Positions 55,251-63,083 of a stretch of DNA of 63,083 bases are shown in pieces. This DNA comes from an uncultured Flavobacteriales bacterium (GTDB lineage: Bacteria; Bacteroidota; Bacteroidia; Flavobacteriales_E; Vicingaceae). Numbering within the stretch: the first letter of the stretch is position 1; each line of letters begins with the position of its first letter. A program made the position numbers and the translations under genes. The notes below the pieces were generated by a model. It was not told the DNA's origin, searched no databases, and worked only from the letters and a program-made list of their open reading frames with translations. Where the stretch lies: assembly GCA_905479325.1 (NCBI GenBank), contig CAJQLW010000003.1:1-63083 (forward strand), read 5' to 3'.

Positions 55251-58200
55251 ATGAAAATTTTCAATTCTTTAGCCTTAACTTGTTTACTTTTAGTTTCAGG
55301 TTATTTAAGCGCTCAGGCTCCAAGCTGGTCAATTAATCCGAGCAGATTTCAATACAGTATGACACTGACTGCCGTGTTGGACTTAAATTGTACTGAATTA
55401 CAAAGCCCATCTAACCAGTTAGGGGCGTTTGTTGGTGACTCACTTAGAGGAACCGCTTTCACATCAACAGTGATTGGTGGTAGATACGAAGCAAGTATGG
55501 TTATTTACAGTGATTTGGTCAACGGAGAACAAGTAAGTTTAAGGTTTTATCAACTCTCTTCAGATTCCATCTATTTGAGTGTTGACACCATTGCTTTTCA
55601 AGATAACGCAATATATGGAAGTCCGATAAATCCTTTAGCAATTCGTAACAATGCACAACCAAGTTTACTTTCCATAAGTTCCGACACTTTAGCAGAAAAT
55701 CAGCCAACTGGAGCTACAGTTGGAACACTATCAACAGTTGATTCTGATGCTGGTCAAACACACACTTATAGTTTAGTTAGTGGAATCGGAAGCACCAATA
55801 ATGGATCGTTTAGTATCTCTGGAACTAACTTGATTGCGAACTTCATCCCAGATTTTGAAACTAAGTCTAGCTATACAATAAGATTGCGAACTACAGACAA
55901 CCTTGGCTGCAGCTTTGACACTCCGAATACAATTTTCATAAAAGATGTAAATGATGCTCCTACCGGTTTAAGTTTATCAAATAACCAAATTGATGAAAAC
56001 CTATTGGCAAATACAACTATTGGCAGCTTAACGGCTATCGATACTGACTCAAATGAAGTATTTACTTACTCTTTTGTAGCAGGAGCGGGAGGTTCTGATA
56101 ATGGTGCATTTAATTTAAGTGGTAATACCCTTAGAGCAAACACAGCTTTGGATTTCGAAACGAAGTCTACCTATAGTGTTAGATTACAAGTGGCAGATAG
56201 AGCTAATAACTTGTTTGTAGACACATTTAAGATAACTGTAAATGATATCAACGATGCTCCTACAGATGTTGTAATAAATTCAGATTCAGTTCTTGAAAAT
56301 CTACCTATAAATACTGTAGTTGCAACGCTATCGACAACTGACCAAGACGCCGGTCAGAATTTCGCGTATAGTTTCGATAACGTTCCGGGAAATAATAACG
56401 CAGATTTTAATATTGTTGGAAATCAATTAAGAGCAAGGCAGATATTTGATTTTGAGAATACAAATACCTATTACATTTATGTGCAAACAAACGATTTGAA
56501 CGGTGGAGTCTATACCAAACAACTAACAATAAGAATTATAGACGCGAATGATACACCATCAGACCTACAACTTTCAAATGCAAGTGTAAATGAAAACAGG
56601 CCTGCTGGAACTTTCGTAGCAGAACTGATAACAACTGATCAAGATGCTAATAATACTTTTACTTACTCCTTAGTTAATGGAGTTGGTGATGCGGATAATG
56701 GAAATTTTAGTGTTCGAAATGATTCAGTTTTTACTTCTGTAATATTAGACCTGAATACTCAAGCAACACATACAATTAGAGTTCAAACAAATGATGGCAA
56801 TTCCGGTACATTTGCAAAAGCATTCACCATCTTCGTTAAGGATGTAAACAACGTTCCAACCGACATGGTGCTTTCTAATAATATTATTCCAGAAAACACT
56901 ATAATCGGTTCAGAAGTAGGATCGTTCACGACCACCGATGCAGATGCTGGAGACGGTCACACCTATTCCTTGGTAGGTGGCGTTGGTGACACCAACAACA
57001 TGTCATTCTCTATTTCTGCCGATAAATTATTGACCAATGCGACATTTGACGTTAACATAAGAAGTACCTACTCAGTAAGAATTCAGGCAGATGATGGGTT
57101 TGGAGGGACTTACCAAGAAGCATTCACCATCAATATTACGAACAGTAACGATGTGCCAACTGACATTAGTTTGACTCCAAATAGCTTTAAAGAGAATTTA
57201 CCGCAAAGTTCTTTTATAGGGTCTTTCGCAACTGCAGATAAAGATAGTGCTGATACTTTCAGCTACTCTTTTGTCAATCAAGGGACGAATGATAATGCTT
57301 CATTCATTATCTCAGGTAATGAGTTAAGAACCGGAGTCAATTTTGATTTCGAAACTAAAAACCTTTACGTTATTGAAGTTCAAACAAGAGATAATTCAGG
57401 TGCTACTTATAGTCGACAGTTAACTGTTACAGTGGTTGACAGTAATGACGCTCCTACTGCTTTGGCCATATCTGCTGATAGTGTGTTAGAAAAGTCTCCT
57501 GTTGGAAGTTTTGTAGCTGATTTAAATACAACTGATGCTGATGCAACTGATAACTTCACATACACTTTAGTTGTCGGACAAGGTTCAAGAGATAATGCAT
57601 TATTTAGAATAAACGGCAGCTTGTTGGAGACAGACTCTGTGTTAAACTTTAACAATGCTGCGACAAGAAGTGTTAGGGTTCAATCAACAGATAAAGGAGG
57701 AAGAACGGTTCAACGCAGTTTTGTGATTAGAGTTGTTAACCAAAATGATTTGCCAACCAATATTCTTCTTTCCGATACGAGCATCAACGAAATTGCTCCA
57801 ATTGGCACAAGAGTAGCTACAATATCAAGTACTGATGAAGATCCAACCGATACCTTTATGTACAGTTTGGTAGCAGGTTCTGGTGATGCAGGAAATAGTA
57901 GTTTCGCTATTGTTGGAAATGAATTACAAACCAATACAGCATTCGACTTTGAGGTACAGCCAATCTACTCAATCAGAATTAGAACCACCGATAGCCAAGG
58001 TGGTAGTTTTGAAAAAACATTTACCATTGCATTAACGAATGGTAATGAAAAACCAACCATTGAGGCTCAGTTCTTCTCAATTTCAGAAAACAGCACCCCA
58101 AATACAATGATTGGAACTGTTACGGCAACAGATATGGATGCCGACGGAACATTTAGCTACTCTATTTTAGGTAACCAAATTGACTTTAGAATTGAAGCTG

Positions 58201-58610
58201 CAACCGGAGAGTTAACCTCTTCTAGAAGCTTCGATTACGAAAACAACAAGTCGTTTGACATTGAAGTTGAAGTAACTGACGCAGGCGGTTTAAAAGACAC
58301 AGCATCAATTTCAATTGAAATCTTAGATCAAATTGAAGCGAGCTTGCCTTCTGCGAGTTATTTCTCTCCAAATGGTGACGGAAGAAATGATGAATGGAAA
58401 ATTCAAAACGTTGAACTGTACTCTGATTTTAGCTTGAAAATATTCAGTGTAAACGGAGAATTGGTTTACGAAAAAATGAACAACTACAACAACGATTGGA
58501 GAGGAACTTTCAACGGAACTGAGTTGCCAGAAGGAATCTATTATTACTTTTTTGAAAACGCCACTAACCCAAGTCAAAATTTTAAAGGTGTAATTACTTT
58601 AAAACGATAA
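55251..58610 (+). CDS. cadherin-like repeat adhesin with T9SS type B (CHU_C) sorting domain
   Basis: Encodes 1119 residues. After a signal peptide (LALTCLLLVSGYLSAQA) an N-terminal domain (QLGAFVGDSLRGTA) is shared with the giant protein upstream. Nine cadherin-like repeats of about 100 residues follow (about 135-1028), each opening like NDAPTDVVINSDSVLENLP and containing DQDAGQ-type calcium-binding motifs. The C-terminus SYFSPNGDGRNDEWKI to GVITLKR is the gliding-motility-type sorting domain, attached by T9SS with help of PorP/SprF-type proteins, encoded next. It is separated from the giant gene by 134 bases. Confidence 0.92.
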   Translation: MKIFNSLALTCLLLVSGYLSAQAPSWSINPSRFQYSMTLTAVLDLNCTELQSPSNQLGAFVGDSLRGTAFTSTVIGGRYEASMVIYSDLVNGEQVSLRFYQLSSDSIYLSVDTIAFQDNAIYGSPINPLAIRNNAQPSLLSISSDTLAENQPTGATVGTLSTVDSDAGQTHTYSLVSGIGSTNNGSFSISGTNLIANFIPDFETKSSYTIRLRTTDNLGCSFDTPNTIFIKDVNDAPTGLSLSNNQIDENLLANTTIGSLTAIDTDSNEVFTYSFVAGAGGSDNGAFNLSGNTLRANTALDFETKSTYSVRLQVADRANNLFVDTFKITVNDINDAPTDVVINSDSVLENLPINTVVATLSTTDQDAGQNFAYSFDNVPGNNNADFNIVGNQLRARQIFDFENTNTYYIYVQTNDLNGGVYTKQLTIRIIDANDTPSDLQLSNASVNENRPAGTFVAELITTDQDANNTFTYSLVNGVGDADNGNFSVRNDSVFTSVILDLNTQATHTIRVQTNDGNSGTFAKAFTIFVKDVNNVPTDMVLSNNIIPENTIIGSEVGSFTTTDADAGDGHTYSLVGGVGDTNNMSFSISADKLLTNATFDVNIRSTYSVRIQADDGFGGTYQEAFTINITNSNDVPTDISLTPNSFKENLPQSSFIGSFATADKDSADTFSYSFVNQGTNDNASFIISGNELRTGVNFDFETKNLYVIEVQTRDNSGATYSRQLTVTVVDSNDAPTALAISADSVLEKSPVGSFVADLNTTDADATDNFTYTLVVGQGSRDNALFRINGSLLETDSVLNFNNAATRSVRVQSTDKGGRTVQRSFVIRVVNQNDLPTNILLSDTSINEIAPIGTRVATISSTDEDPTDTFMYSLVAGSGDAGNSSFAIVGNELQTNTAFDFEVQPIYSIRIRTTDSQGGSFEKTFTIALTNGNEKPTIEAQFFSISENSTPNTMIGTVTATDMDADGTFSYSILGNQIDFRIEAATGELTSSRSFDYENNKSFDIEVEVTDAGGLKDTASISIEILDQIEASLPSASYFSPNGDGRNDEWKIQNVELYSDFSLKIFSVNGELVYEKMNNYNNDWRGTFNGTELPEGIYYYFFENATNPSQNFKGVITLKR

Positions 58611-58635
58611 AAACCCATTCCACATTAAAATACAG

Positions 58636-59754
58636 ATGATGAAAAATATCAAATTATTAACTGTTTGCATTGCTTTAATGGGTGTTTCCAGCATTCATGC
58701 TCAAGAGCTTTCATACGGCTATTACAATTACATTATGAACCGTTTCAACATGAACCCAGCTTTTGCCGGAAACAGCGGTAATATCTCTGCTGTGTTGAAC
58801 ACAAAAACGTATGCGGCAGGCTTTAGCGAGGCTCCTCGAAATACAATGTTTGGAATACATGCCCCAATTAATAATGTTCAAGGCATTGGGGCTAGACTGA
58901 TTTCAGATAGAAGAGGCGCTTTTGAGGTAACAAAGTATGATGCAACATACAGCTACCAAATAAAATTCAACGAAAGTTCTGACTTAAGATTCGGCGTTTC
59001 TGCAGGAGCCTTGAGAAGAATGTTAAACCCAGGAAGTGTTCAATATGCTGAATTTTTAGATCAAACTGACCCTACTCTAGCAAGTGGATTTTACGATGAA
59101 ACAAGCTTCATTGCGGGTGTTGGTTTAGTATATGATTACAGCAACTTTCAGTTTGGACTTAGTGCGCCTAGCCTTGTAATTGGTGGAGAACCTCTTTCTG
59201 AGCATATTGTAGGTACAGCTTCTTATAAGTACAACTTCGAAAACTCTGATTTTTCTATTACTCCACTTGTAATTTATCAAAACTTACCTGTAATTGATAA
59301 TCGATACGATGTGCTTTTAAAAGGAGAATACAAAGAGAAAATTTGGACACAAGTTGGTTATCAATCTACCAACAACTTAAACTTTGGAATTGGCTTTGAT
59401 TTAGGACCTTTTGGTATCGGCTATTCTTATGAAATGAACAATTCAGAGTTTTCTAACATTTCTGCTAACTCTAATGAAATTATTGTGCGTATCAGTTTTC
59501 TGCCCGTAAAGCAAGCAGAACGAAACGAAACCATCAAGATGTTAGACAAATATGCCGAAACCTTGAGTAAGATGTTAGCCGATCAAAATAACCAATATAG
59601 TAAGTCTGATGTTATTGGGGAAATTCAGAAGATTAGAATTGAACTGAAAAACTTGAAAAATGAAAACGATGAGAAAACTGCTAAAGCAGTAGAAAAAAGG
59701 TTGACCCTTTTAGAAAATCAAATAGTTGAATTAGAGAAAAAATACAACAAGTAG
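58636..59754 (+). CDS. PorP/SprF-family T9SS outer membrane protein with coiled-coil tail
   Basis: Encodes 372 residues. After the signal peptide come NRFNMNPAFAGNSG and about fourteen predicted beta strands, as in the PorP/SprF family of outer membrane proteins that hold type B cargo at the cell surface. The normal family length is about 300; here a further 75 residues (MLDKYAETLSKMLADQ onward) form a charged coiled coil. It starts 25 bases after the cadherin-like gene and its stop overlaps the next GTG, so cargo, porin and helper form one operon. Confidence 0.92.
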   Translation: MMKNIKLLTVCIALMGVSSIHAQELSYGYYNYIMNRFNMNPAFAGNSGNISAVLNTKTYAAGFSEAPRNTMFGIHAPINNVQGIGARLISDRRGAFEVTKYDATYSYQIKFNESSDLRFGVSAGALRRMLNPGSVQYAEFLDQTDPTLASGFYDETSFIAGVGLVYDYSNFQFGLSAPSLVIGGEPLSEHIVGTASYKYNFENSDFSITPLVIYQNLPVIDNRYDVLLKGEYKEKIWTQVGYQSTNNLNFGIGFDLGPFGIGYSYEMNNSEFSNISANSNEIIVRISFLPVKQAERNETIKMLDKYAETLSKMLADQNNQYSKSDVIGEIQKIRIELKNLKNENDEKTAKAVEKRLTLLENQIVELEKKYNK

Positions 59755-60311
59755 TGAAGAATTTTATAACACTTGCTCTCCTATGCATCTCTATTGTAGG
59801 GTTTGCCCAACAAGAAAAAAAAGTTGAAAAAAACGATCAAAAAATCGATGAACTCAACAAAAGACTAGATAACCTAGTGGGATCTTCTAAGACTATTACT
59901 GGAGATAGTATTGAGTTTAAGATCGACCTGTTGTTTCAAGAAATTAGAAGCATAAAAACGGAAATTCAGTCCATGCGCCAAACCGTGGAAGATATCAAAG
60001 CCAATGGCGTATCAAACTCTAATACTACCAAACTAGACAAACTTAACTCTAAGTTGGATGACCTAGAGAATGGCGAATACTATGTAGTAGTGGCTTCCGA
60101 AAGGACGAAGGCCAGAGCGGATGAGTACTTGGCTCGATACGAACTGACCCAAAAATTAAGAGTCGTTCAAAATTCAAAAGGTTCTTGGTATCATGTAATC
60201 ATAGATCGGGCGCTAAACATACGAACTGCTATTGAAACAACCGAAAACGTGCGTCAAAAAGATGTTAAGGATGCTTGGTGGGTAACAGGCAGAAAGCTAA
60301 AGGACATTTAG
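59754..60311 (+). CDS. exported coiled-coil/SPOR-like protein, PorP/SprF partner
   Basis: Encodes 185 residues. It begins at GTG overlapping the PorP/SprF stop (TAGTG). A signal peptide (FITLALLCISIVGFAQ) is followed by a long Lys/Glu/Asp-rich coiled coil (about 20-110) and a C-terminal globular part with YYVVVASERTKARADEYLAR, which resembles a SPOR-type fold. SPOR domains bind denuded peptidoglycan, so the protein might tie the porin's coiled coil to the wall; that link is inference. Confidence 0.65.
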   Translation: MKNFITLALLCISIVGFAQQEKKVEKNDQKIDELNKRLDNLVGSSKTITGDSIEFKIDLLFQEIRSIKTEIQSMRQTVEDIKANGVSNSNTTKLDKLNSKLDDLENGEYYVVVASERTKARADEYLARYELTQKLRVVQNSKGSWYHVIIDRALNIRTAIETTENVRQKDVKDAWWVTGRKLKDI

Positions 60312-60319
60312 CTTTCTGC
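60289..60319 (+). terminator. hairpin overlapping the stop of the SPOR-like gene
   Basis: GCAGAAAGCTAAA (60289-60301) pairs perfectly with TTTAGCTTTCTGC (60307-60319) around a five-base loop that lies inside the last codons. The T run is weak, so it may be an RNA-stabilising 3' end as much as a terminator. Confidence 0.55.
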
Positions 60320-60680
60320 TACAGCCTTTACCCTATTCTCAACTAGCCTAGCTCCTACTTTAACTTTTCTGAGCTCTTTTCATATCCAATGGCTCAATTT
60401 ACCTTTGGGGTATTTTCTTTTAGCCGAATGGCTTAAGGCACTTTTTTCCCTTTTTTACTTTCGAAATCCTTTCGAAGGATATGTATTATTCCCATTTAGC
60501 AGCTTTTTGTTACATCCAACAATCAAATTTGGTCGTTTAAATGATGGAGCCTTGAGTTTGGACGCACATTTTATGGTTAAAAAAAGCAAAAACGCTAAAC
60601 TTTTCGTTCGTCTATTTGCTATATGAAGTCTAGATAATAAGGTTCTCCTGATTAAGCAACGGTTAAAATAAAGAATAACA
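60320..60680 (+). other. 361-base stretch with no supported gene
   Basis: A 73-codon ORF (60405-60626) with a TTG-type start has no family look and is rejected as a gene. TAGCCGAATGGCTTAAGGCA near 60421 resembles a Ser/Leu-tRNA D-arm, but no acceptor stem, anticodon arm or T-loop follows. A short palindrome, ATCCTTTCGAAGGAT, lies near 60467. No other function is recognised; the promoter of the DUF3050 gene must be in here. Confidence 0.4.
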
Positions 60681-61469
60681 ATGAACAGAATAAATCACAT
60701 CGAGCAAGAAATTGAACCTTACCGAACTCAATTACAAGAGCATAGATTGTACAAAGAATTAAAAAGCATTGAAGATATAAAAGTTTTTATGGAGAATCAT
60801 GTATTCGCCGTTTGGGATTTTATGTCGCTTCTAAAGTTTCTACAGATTGAATTAACGAACACCTCCGTTCCTTGGACACCAAAGAAAAATCCTGTTTTAG
60901 CAAGGTTCATTAATGAAATTGTTCATGGAGAAGAAAGTGATGTAAATGAACTTGGAGAGCCCAATAGTCACTTAGAAATGTACCTGCATGCCATGAAAGA
61001 AATTGGTGCAGACATCTCTCAAATTGAACAACTTGTTGCTTTAGTTCAAGAACAGACTCCACTAAAAAAAGCCATTGAAACTATTTCTATCAACCATAAA
61101 GTTGCCAATTTTGTAGATTATACTTTTAGTGTAATTGGCACCAAAGAAGCGCACAAAGTAGCATCTGCCTTCACCTTTGGTAGAGAAGATGTGATACCAG
61201 ACATGTTCATAGAAATTTTGAACAATGCCGATACCAATCAAGATCAGTATAAAAAAATGCGGTACTACTTGGAGCGACATATCGAATTAGATGGAGACGA
61301 ACATGGACCCCTTTCACTTAAAATGGTGGCAGAACTTTGCGGTGATGATGATCAAAAATGGCACGAAGCATTAACCGTTGCAAAAGATTCTCTCCAACAC
61401 AGAATTTACCTTTGGGACGCCATTTCAGAGTTGATCGTAGCTGAAAGAGAGAAGGAATTAGTTGCATAA
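60681..61469 (+). CDS. DUF3050 (haem-oxygenase-like helical) protein
   Basis: Encodes 262 residues, all helical. [16 protein letters not shown] near the start, [13 protein letters not shown] in the middle and [15 protein letters not shown] toward the end match the DUF3050 family. The His, Glu and Asp residues in these positions resemble the ligand pattern of haem-oxygenase-like di-iron proteins, so a metal-dependent oxidase is possible; no substrate is known. The gene seems to be a single unit between the T9SS operon and the LuxR-type regulator. Confidence 0.8.
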   Translation: MNRINHIEQEIEPYRTQLQEHRLYKELKSIEDIKVFMENHVFAVWDFMSLLKFLQIELTNTSVPWTPKKNPVLARFINEIVHGEESDVNELGEPNSHLEMYLHAMKEIGADISQIEQLVALVQEQTPLKKAIETISINHKVANFVDYTFSVIGTKEAHKVASAFTFGREDVIPDMFIEILNNADTNQDQYKKMRYYLERHIELDGDEHGPLSLKMVAELCGDDDQKWHEALTVAKDSLQHRIYLWDAISELIVAEREKELVA

Positions 61470-61520
61470 TTAAATCTCTTCAACTATTGCGTACTGAACT
61501 TTTCATTCGTTTCTTTGTTG

Positions 61521-61537
61521 TTTAGAATGATTCTAAA
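61521..61537 (+). promoter_or_regulatory. 17-bp palindrome before the LuxR-type regulator
   Basis: TTTAGAATGATTCTAAA is perfectly symmetrical around its central G and ends three bases before the ATG. The position fits an autoregulatory operator that would block the ribosome site or promoter. Confidence 0.5.
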
Positions 61538-61540
61538 TAA

Positions 61541-62173
61541 ATGGGGCTGAAAATTCTACATGCAAATGCAAATGTTCTAATGGCTAGCGGTTTAAACGCT
61601 ATACTAAGTAGAGGTGGTGGAATAGACTCAATACAGAATGCAGTAGACGAGCAGAGCCTATTTGAGAGCCTTGACTGTTCTAACTTTGATTTAGTAGTGA
61701 TTGACCCACTTTCTTCATCGGAACGTTTTACAATTGCTACAACGTTAAAATTGAAAGAGAAATACCCCGATAAAAAAGTTCTTATTATTTCTGAGATTCA
61801 TAGCCCACAGAATGTATTGCAAATTCTTGAAAAAGGTGTGCAAGGCTATTTAACTAGACAGTGTGATGCGGCAGAAATCACTCACGCTATATTCGCTATT
61901 GCAAAGGGCGAAAAGTTTTACTGCAATAAGGTTATTGACATTGCCTTGAACAAAGAGTTTGACCCAGAAAATTGCGAACCAACTAGCTTAACGGAACGTG
62001 AAAATGAAATAACTGCACTGATTGCAAGTGGTTTCACCAACAAGGAGATTGGTGAAAAACTGCACCTCAGTCATCACACCGTTCACTCGCACCGGAAAAA
62101 CATATTGAAAAAGTTAGGTATAAAATCGGTTTCAGAATTAACGGTTTATGCCATGAGTGTTGGTTTAATTTAA
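61541..62173 (+). CDS. NarL/LuxR-type response regulator with an atypical receiver
   Basis: Encodes 210 residues: a receiver domain (1-125) and a C-terminal LuxR helix-turn-helix (SLTERENEITALIASGFTNK, then VHSHRKNILKKLG). The phosphoacceptor Asp55 (VVIDPL) is there, but the acidic pair near position 8 is Ala/Asn (LHANANV) and the conserved Lys is replaced by Thr-Arg (GYLTRQ). Phosphorylation may therefore be weak or not needed. No histidine kinase gene is adjacent. A VOC-protein gene follows after 29 bases and may be its target. Confidence 0.88.
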   Translation: MGLKILHANANVLMASGLNAILSRGGGIDSIQNAVDEQSLFESLDCSNFDLVVIDPLSSSERFTIATTLKLKEKYPDKKVLIISEIHSPQNVLQILEKGVQGYLTRQCDAAEITHAIFAIAKGEKFYCNKVIDIALNKEFDPENCEPTSLTERENEITALIASGFTNKEIGEKLHLSHHTVHSHRKNILKKLGIKSVSELTVYAMSVGLI

Positions 62174-62202
62174 TTCACAATTCACCTATTAAAAATTAAC
62201 CC

Positions 62203-62619
62203 ATGAACCCATTTCACCTCGCCATTCCTGTTAAAGCATTAGAGCCCTGTCGCACTTTTTATAGAGATGTATTAGGTTGTGAAGAAGGTCGCAGCTCTGA
62301 TCACTGGGTAGACTTTAATTTCTTTGGACATCAATTTGTAATTCATCAAGATGAGAACCTTCAGAAAAAAGAAAAAAACTCAAACCCGGTTGATGGGAAA
62401 TCAGTTCCAGTGCCCCACTTTGGAGTTGTTTTAGATTGGGAAGTATGGGAAACTCTAGCTGAAAAAATGAAAGAAATGGGCATCTCATTTATAATTGAGC
62501 CCTATATTCGATTCAGAGGCCAAGTTGGTGAACAAGCTACTATGTTTTTTTTAGACCCAGAAGGAAATGCTTTGGAGTTTAAAGCCTTTAAAGACAAGAG
62601 CCAGATTTTTGCAAAATAA
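62203..62619 (+). CDS. VOC-family (glyoxalase/dioxygenase-like) protein
   Basis: Encodes 138 residues. [20 protein letters not shown] at the N-terminus and [15 protein letters not shown] at the C-terminus are the two ends of a vicinal-oxygen-chelate module with His and Glu ligands. It is separated by 29 bases from the LuxR-type regulator and has no clear promoter of its own. Substrate unknown. Confidence 0.85.
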   Translation: MNPFHLAIPVKALEPCRTFYRDVLGCEEGRSSDHWVDFNFFGHQFVIHQDENLQKKEKNSNPVDGKSVPVPHFGVVLDWEVWETLAEKMKEMGISFIIEPYIRFRGQVGEQATMFFLDPEGNALEFKAFKDKSQIFAK

Positions 62620-62656
62620 CTCCTTAGAATGCATTCAATATACAATTGAATTGCTT

Positions 62657-63083
62657 CTATTGTGCTTTGATCTGAGTAGAAATTAACTCTAACAATTCAG
62701 TTGCGCTAAGCAAAGCTTCTTTTCTAAAAATCGGTTGTAATTTATTATCTAGAATTACAGTGGTTGGAAATTCGATGCGTTTATTATTCTCTCCCAAATA
62801 GATGGCCAATTCGTTAAGCCTTTCTGCATTATTGTATTGATAAGTGCGATTAAAAAAACGAATAGAATCTTTGTGCTCTGCATTTAATTTAAAGGAATAA
62901 AAACTCTTATTCAATTGATTAACAACTGAATCATTTTGAAAGGTGGTGTGCAATTGCATTTTACAAACCTTGCACCAGTCTGTTTCTAAAAAAATCAATA
63001 CTGGCTTAGGCTCTTTATAATACCGTTGCTCCAGTTCTTTCACACTTAGCCAGTCCACCGTTTTACTTTGAGCAAAAGCCATA
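62657..63083 (-). CDS. thioredoxin-family protein, cut by the window end
   Basis: Only the C-terminal 141 residues are visible; the ATG at 63082 reads MAFAQS, which looks like the end of a signal peptide, so the true start is probably beyond the window. The active-site CxxC is TDWCKVCKM and the cis-Pro is in EFPTTVIL. An exported thiol-disulphide oxidoreductase is likely. It converges on the VOC gene. Confidence 0.8.
   Translation of the reverse strand, partial: MAFAQSKTVDWLSVKELEQRYYKEPKPVLIFLETDWCKVCKMQLHTTFQNDSVVNQLNKSFYSFKLNAEHKDSIRFFNRTYQYNNAERLNELAIYLGENNKRIEFPTTVILDNKLQPIFRKEALLSATELLELISTQIKAQ

Noticed and set aside
60421-60441. tRNA-Ser/Leu D-arm-like sequence
   Set aside because: No matching acceptor stem, anticodon arm or T-loop with the correct spacing was found on either side.
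60405-60626. 73-codon ORF starting MGYFLLAEWLKALFSLFYF
   Set aside because: TTG-type start, no family, and AEWLKA is a known artefact of translating tRNA-like sequence. Treated as non-coding.
62633-62651. ATTCAAT/ATTGAAT hairpin between the VOC and thioredoxin-like genes
   Set aside because: Short and AT-only; could form by chance in this base composition.

Overview
The window is AT-rich chromosomal DNA from a member of the Bacteroidota, most likely a Flavobacteriales-type bacterium. The evidence is type IX secretion (T9SS) C-terminal sorting domains of both kinds, a PorP/SprF protein, the SDR-type threonine dehydrogenase usual in this phylum, TAnnTTTG-like -7 promoter boxes, and weak Shine-Dalgarno sequences. 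No rRNA, tRNA, CRISPR array or insertion sequence was recognised.

Layout. (1) 0.1-8.9 kb is core metabolism: polA, an M28/glutaminyl-cyclase-like lipoprotein coupled to cysS, a MORN/YwqK-like exported protein, threonine dehydrogenase, and trhO. (2) 8.9-13.9 kb holds intact hmgA and gpsA between three broken genes: a four-helix-bundle (23S IVS-type) gene, a TPR-LuxR sensor and a receiver protein. (3) 13.9-25 kb holds an aldo/keto reductase, two parts of the DNA-ligase-associated repair set (ATP-dependent ligase and MBL-fold exonuclease) separated by a frameshifted SBBP-repeat T9SS gene, lipid genes (fatty-acid desaturase, LpxL-like acyltransferase), and a nitroreductase/pirin pair.

(4) 25.2-45.6 kb is the most unusual part: about 20 kb of tightly packed, nearly all minus-strand genes. 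They are an acyl carrier protein, a KAS III, a dolichol-phosphate-type glycosyltransferase, a GNAT transferase, a Wzm/Wzt-type ABC exporter whose ATPase has a substrate-binding-like tail, a methyltransferase, two PhyH-type 2-oxoglutarate oxygenases, an SDR, a cytochrome P450 fused to a predicted alpha-helical terpene-cyclase-like domain with a DxDD motif, a UbiA prenyltransferase, AsnB, further glycosyltransferases, an HTTM protein and a TMTC-like GT-C enzyme. It reads as an exported surface glycan or glycolipid pathway joined to an oxidised isoprenoid module. One PhyH gene contains a run of ten G, so the product may vary by phase; the other PhyH has Asn where the iron-binding Asp should be.

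(5) 45.8-60.3 kb encodes a cell-surface T9SS module: a 3109-residue LamG/FnIII-like protein with a type A sorting domain, a nine-repeat cadherin-like protein with a type B (CHU_C) sorting domain, a PorP/SprF partner with a coiled-coil tail, and a coiled-coil/SPOR-like protein. (6) 60.3-63.1 kb holds a DUF3050 protein, an orphan LuxR-type regulator with a 17-bp palindrome just before its start, a VOC protein, and a thioredoxin-like gene cut by the window end. All functions are inferred from reading sequence; no database search was run.
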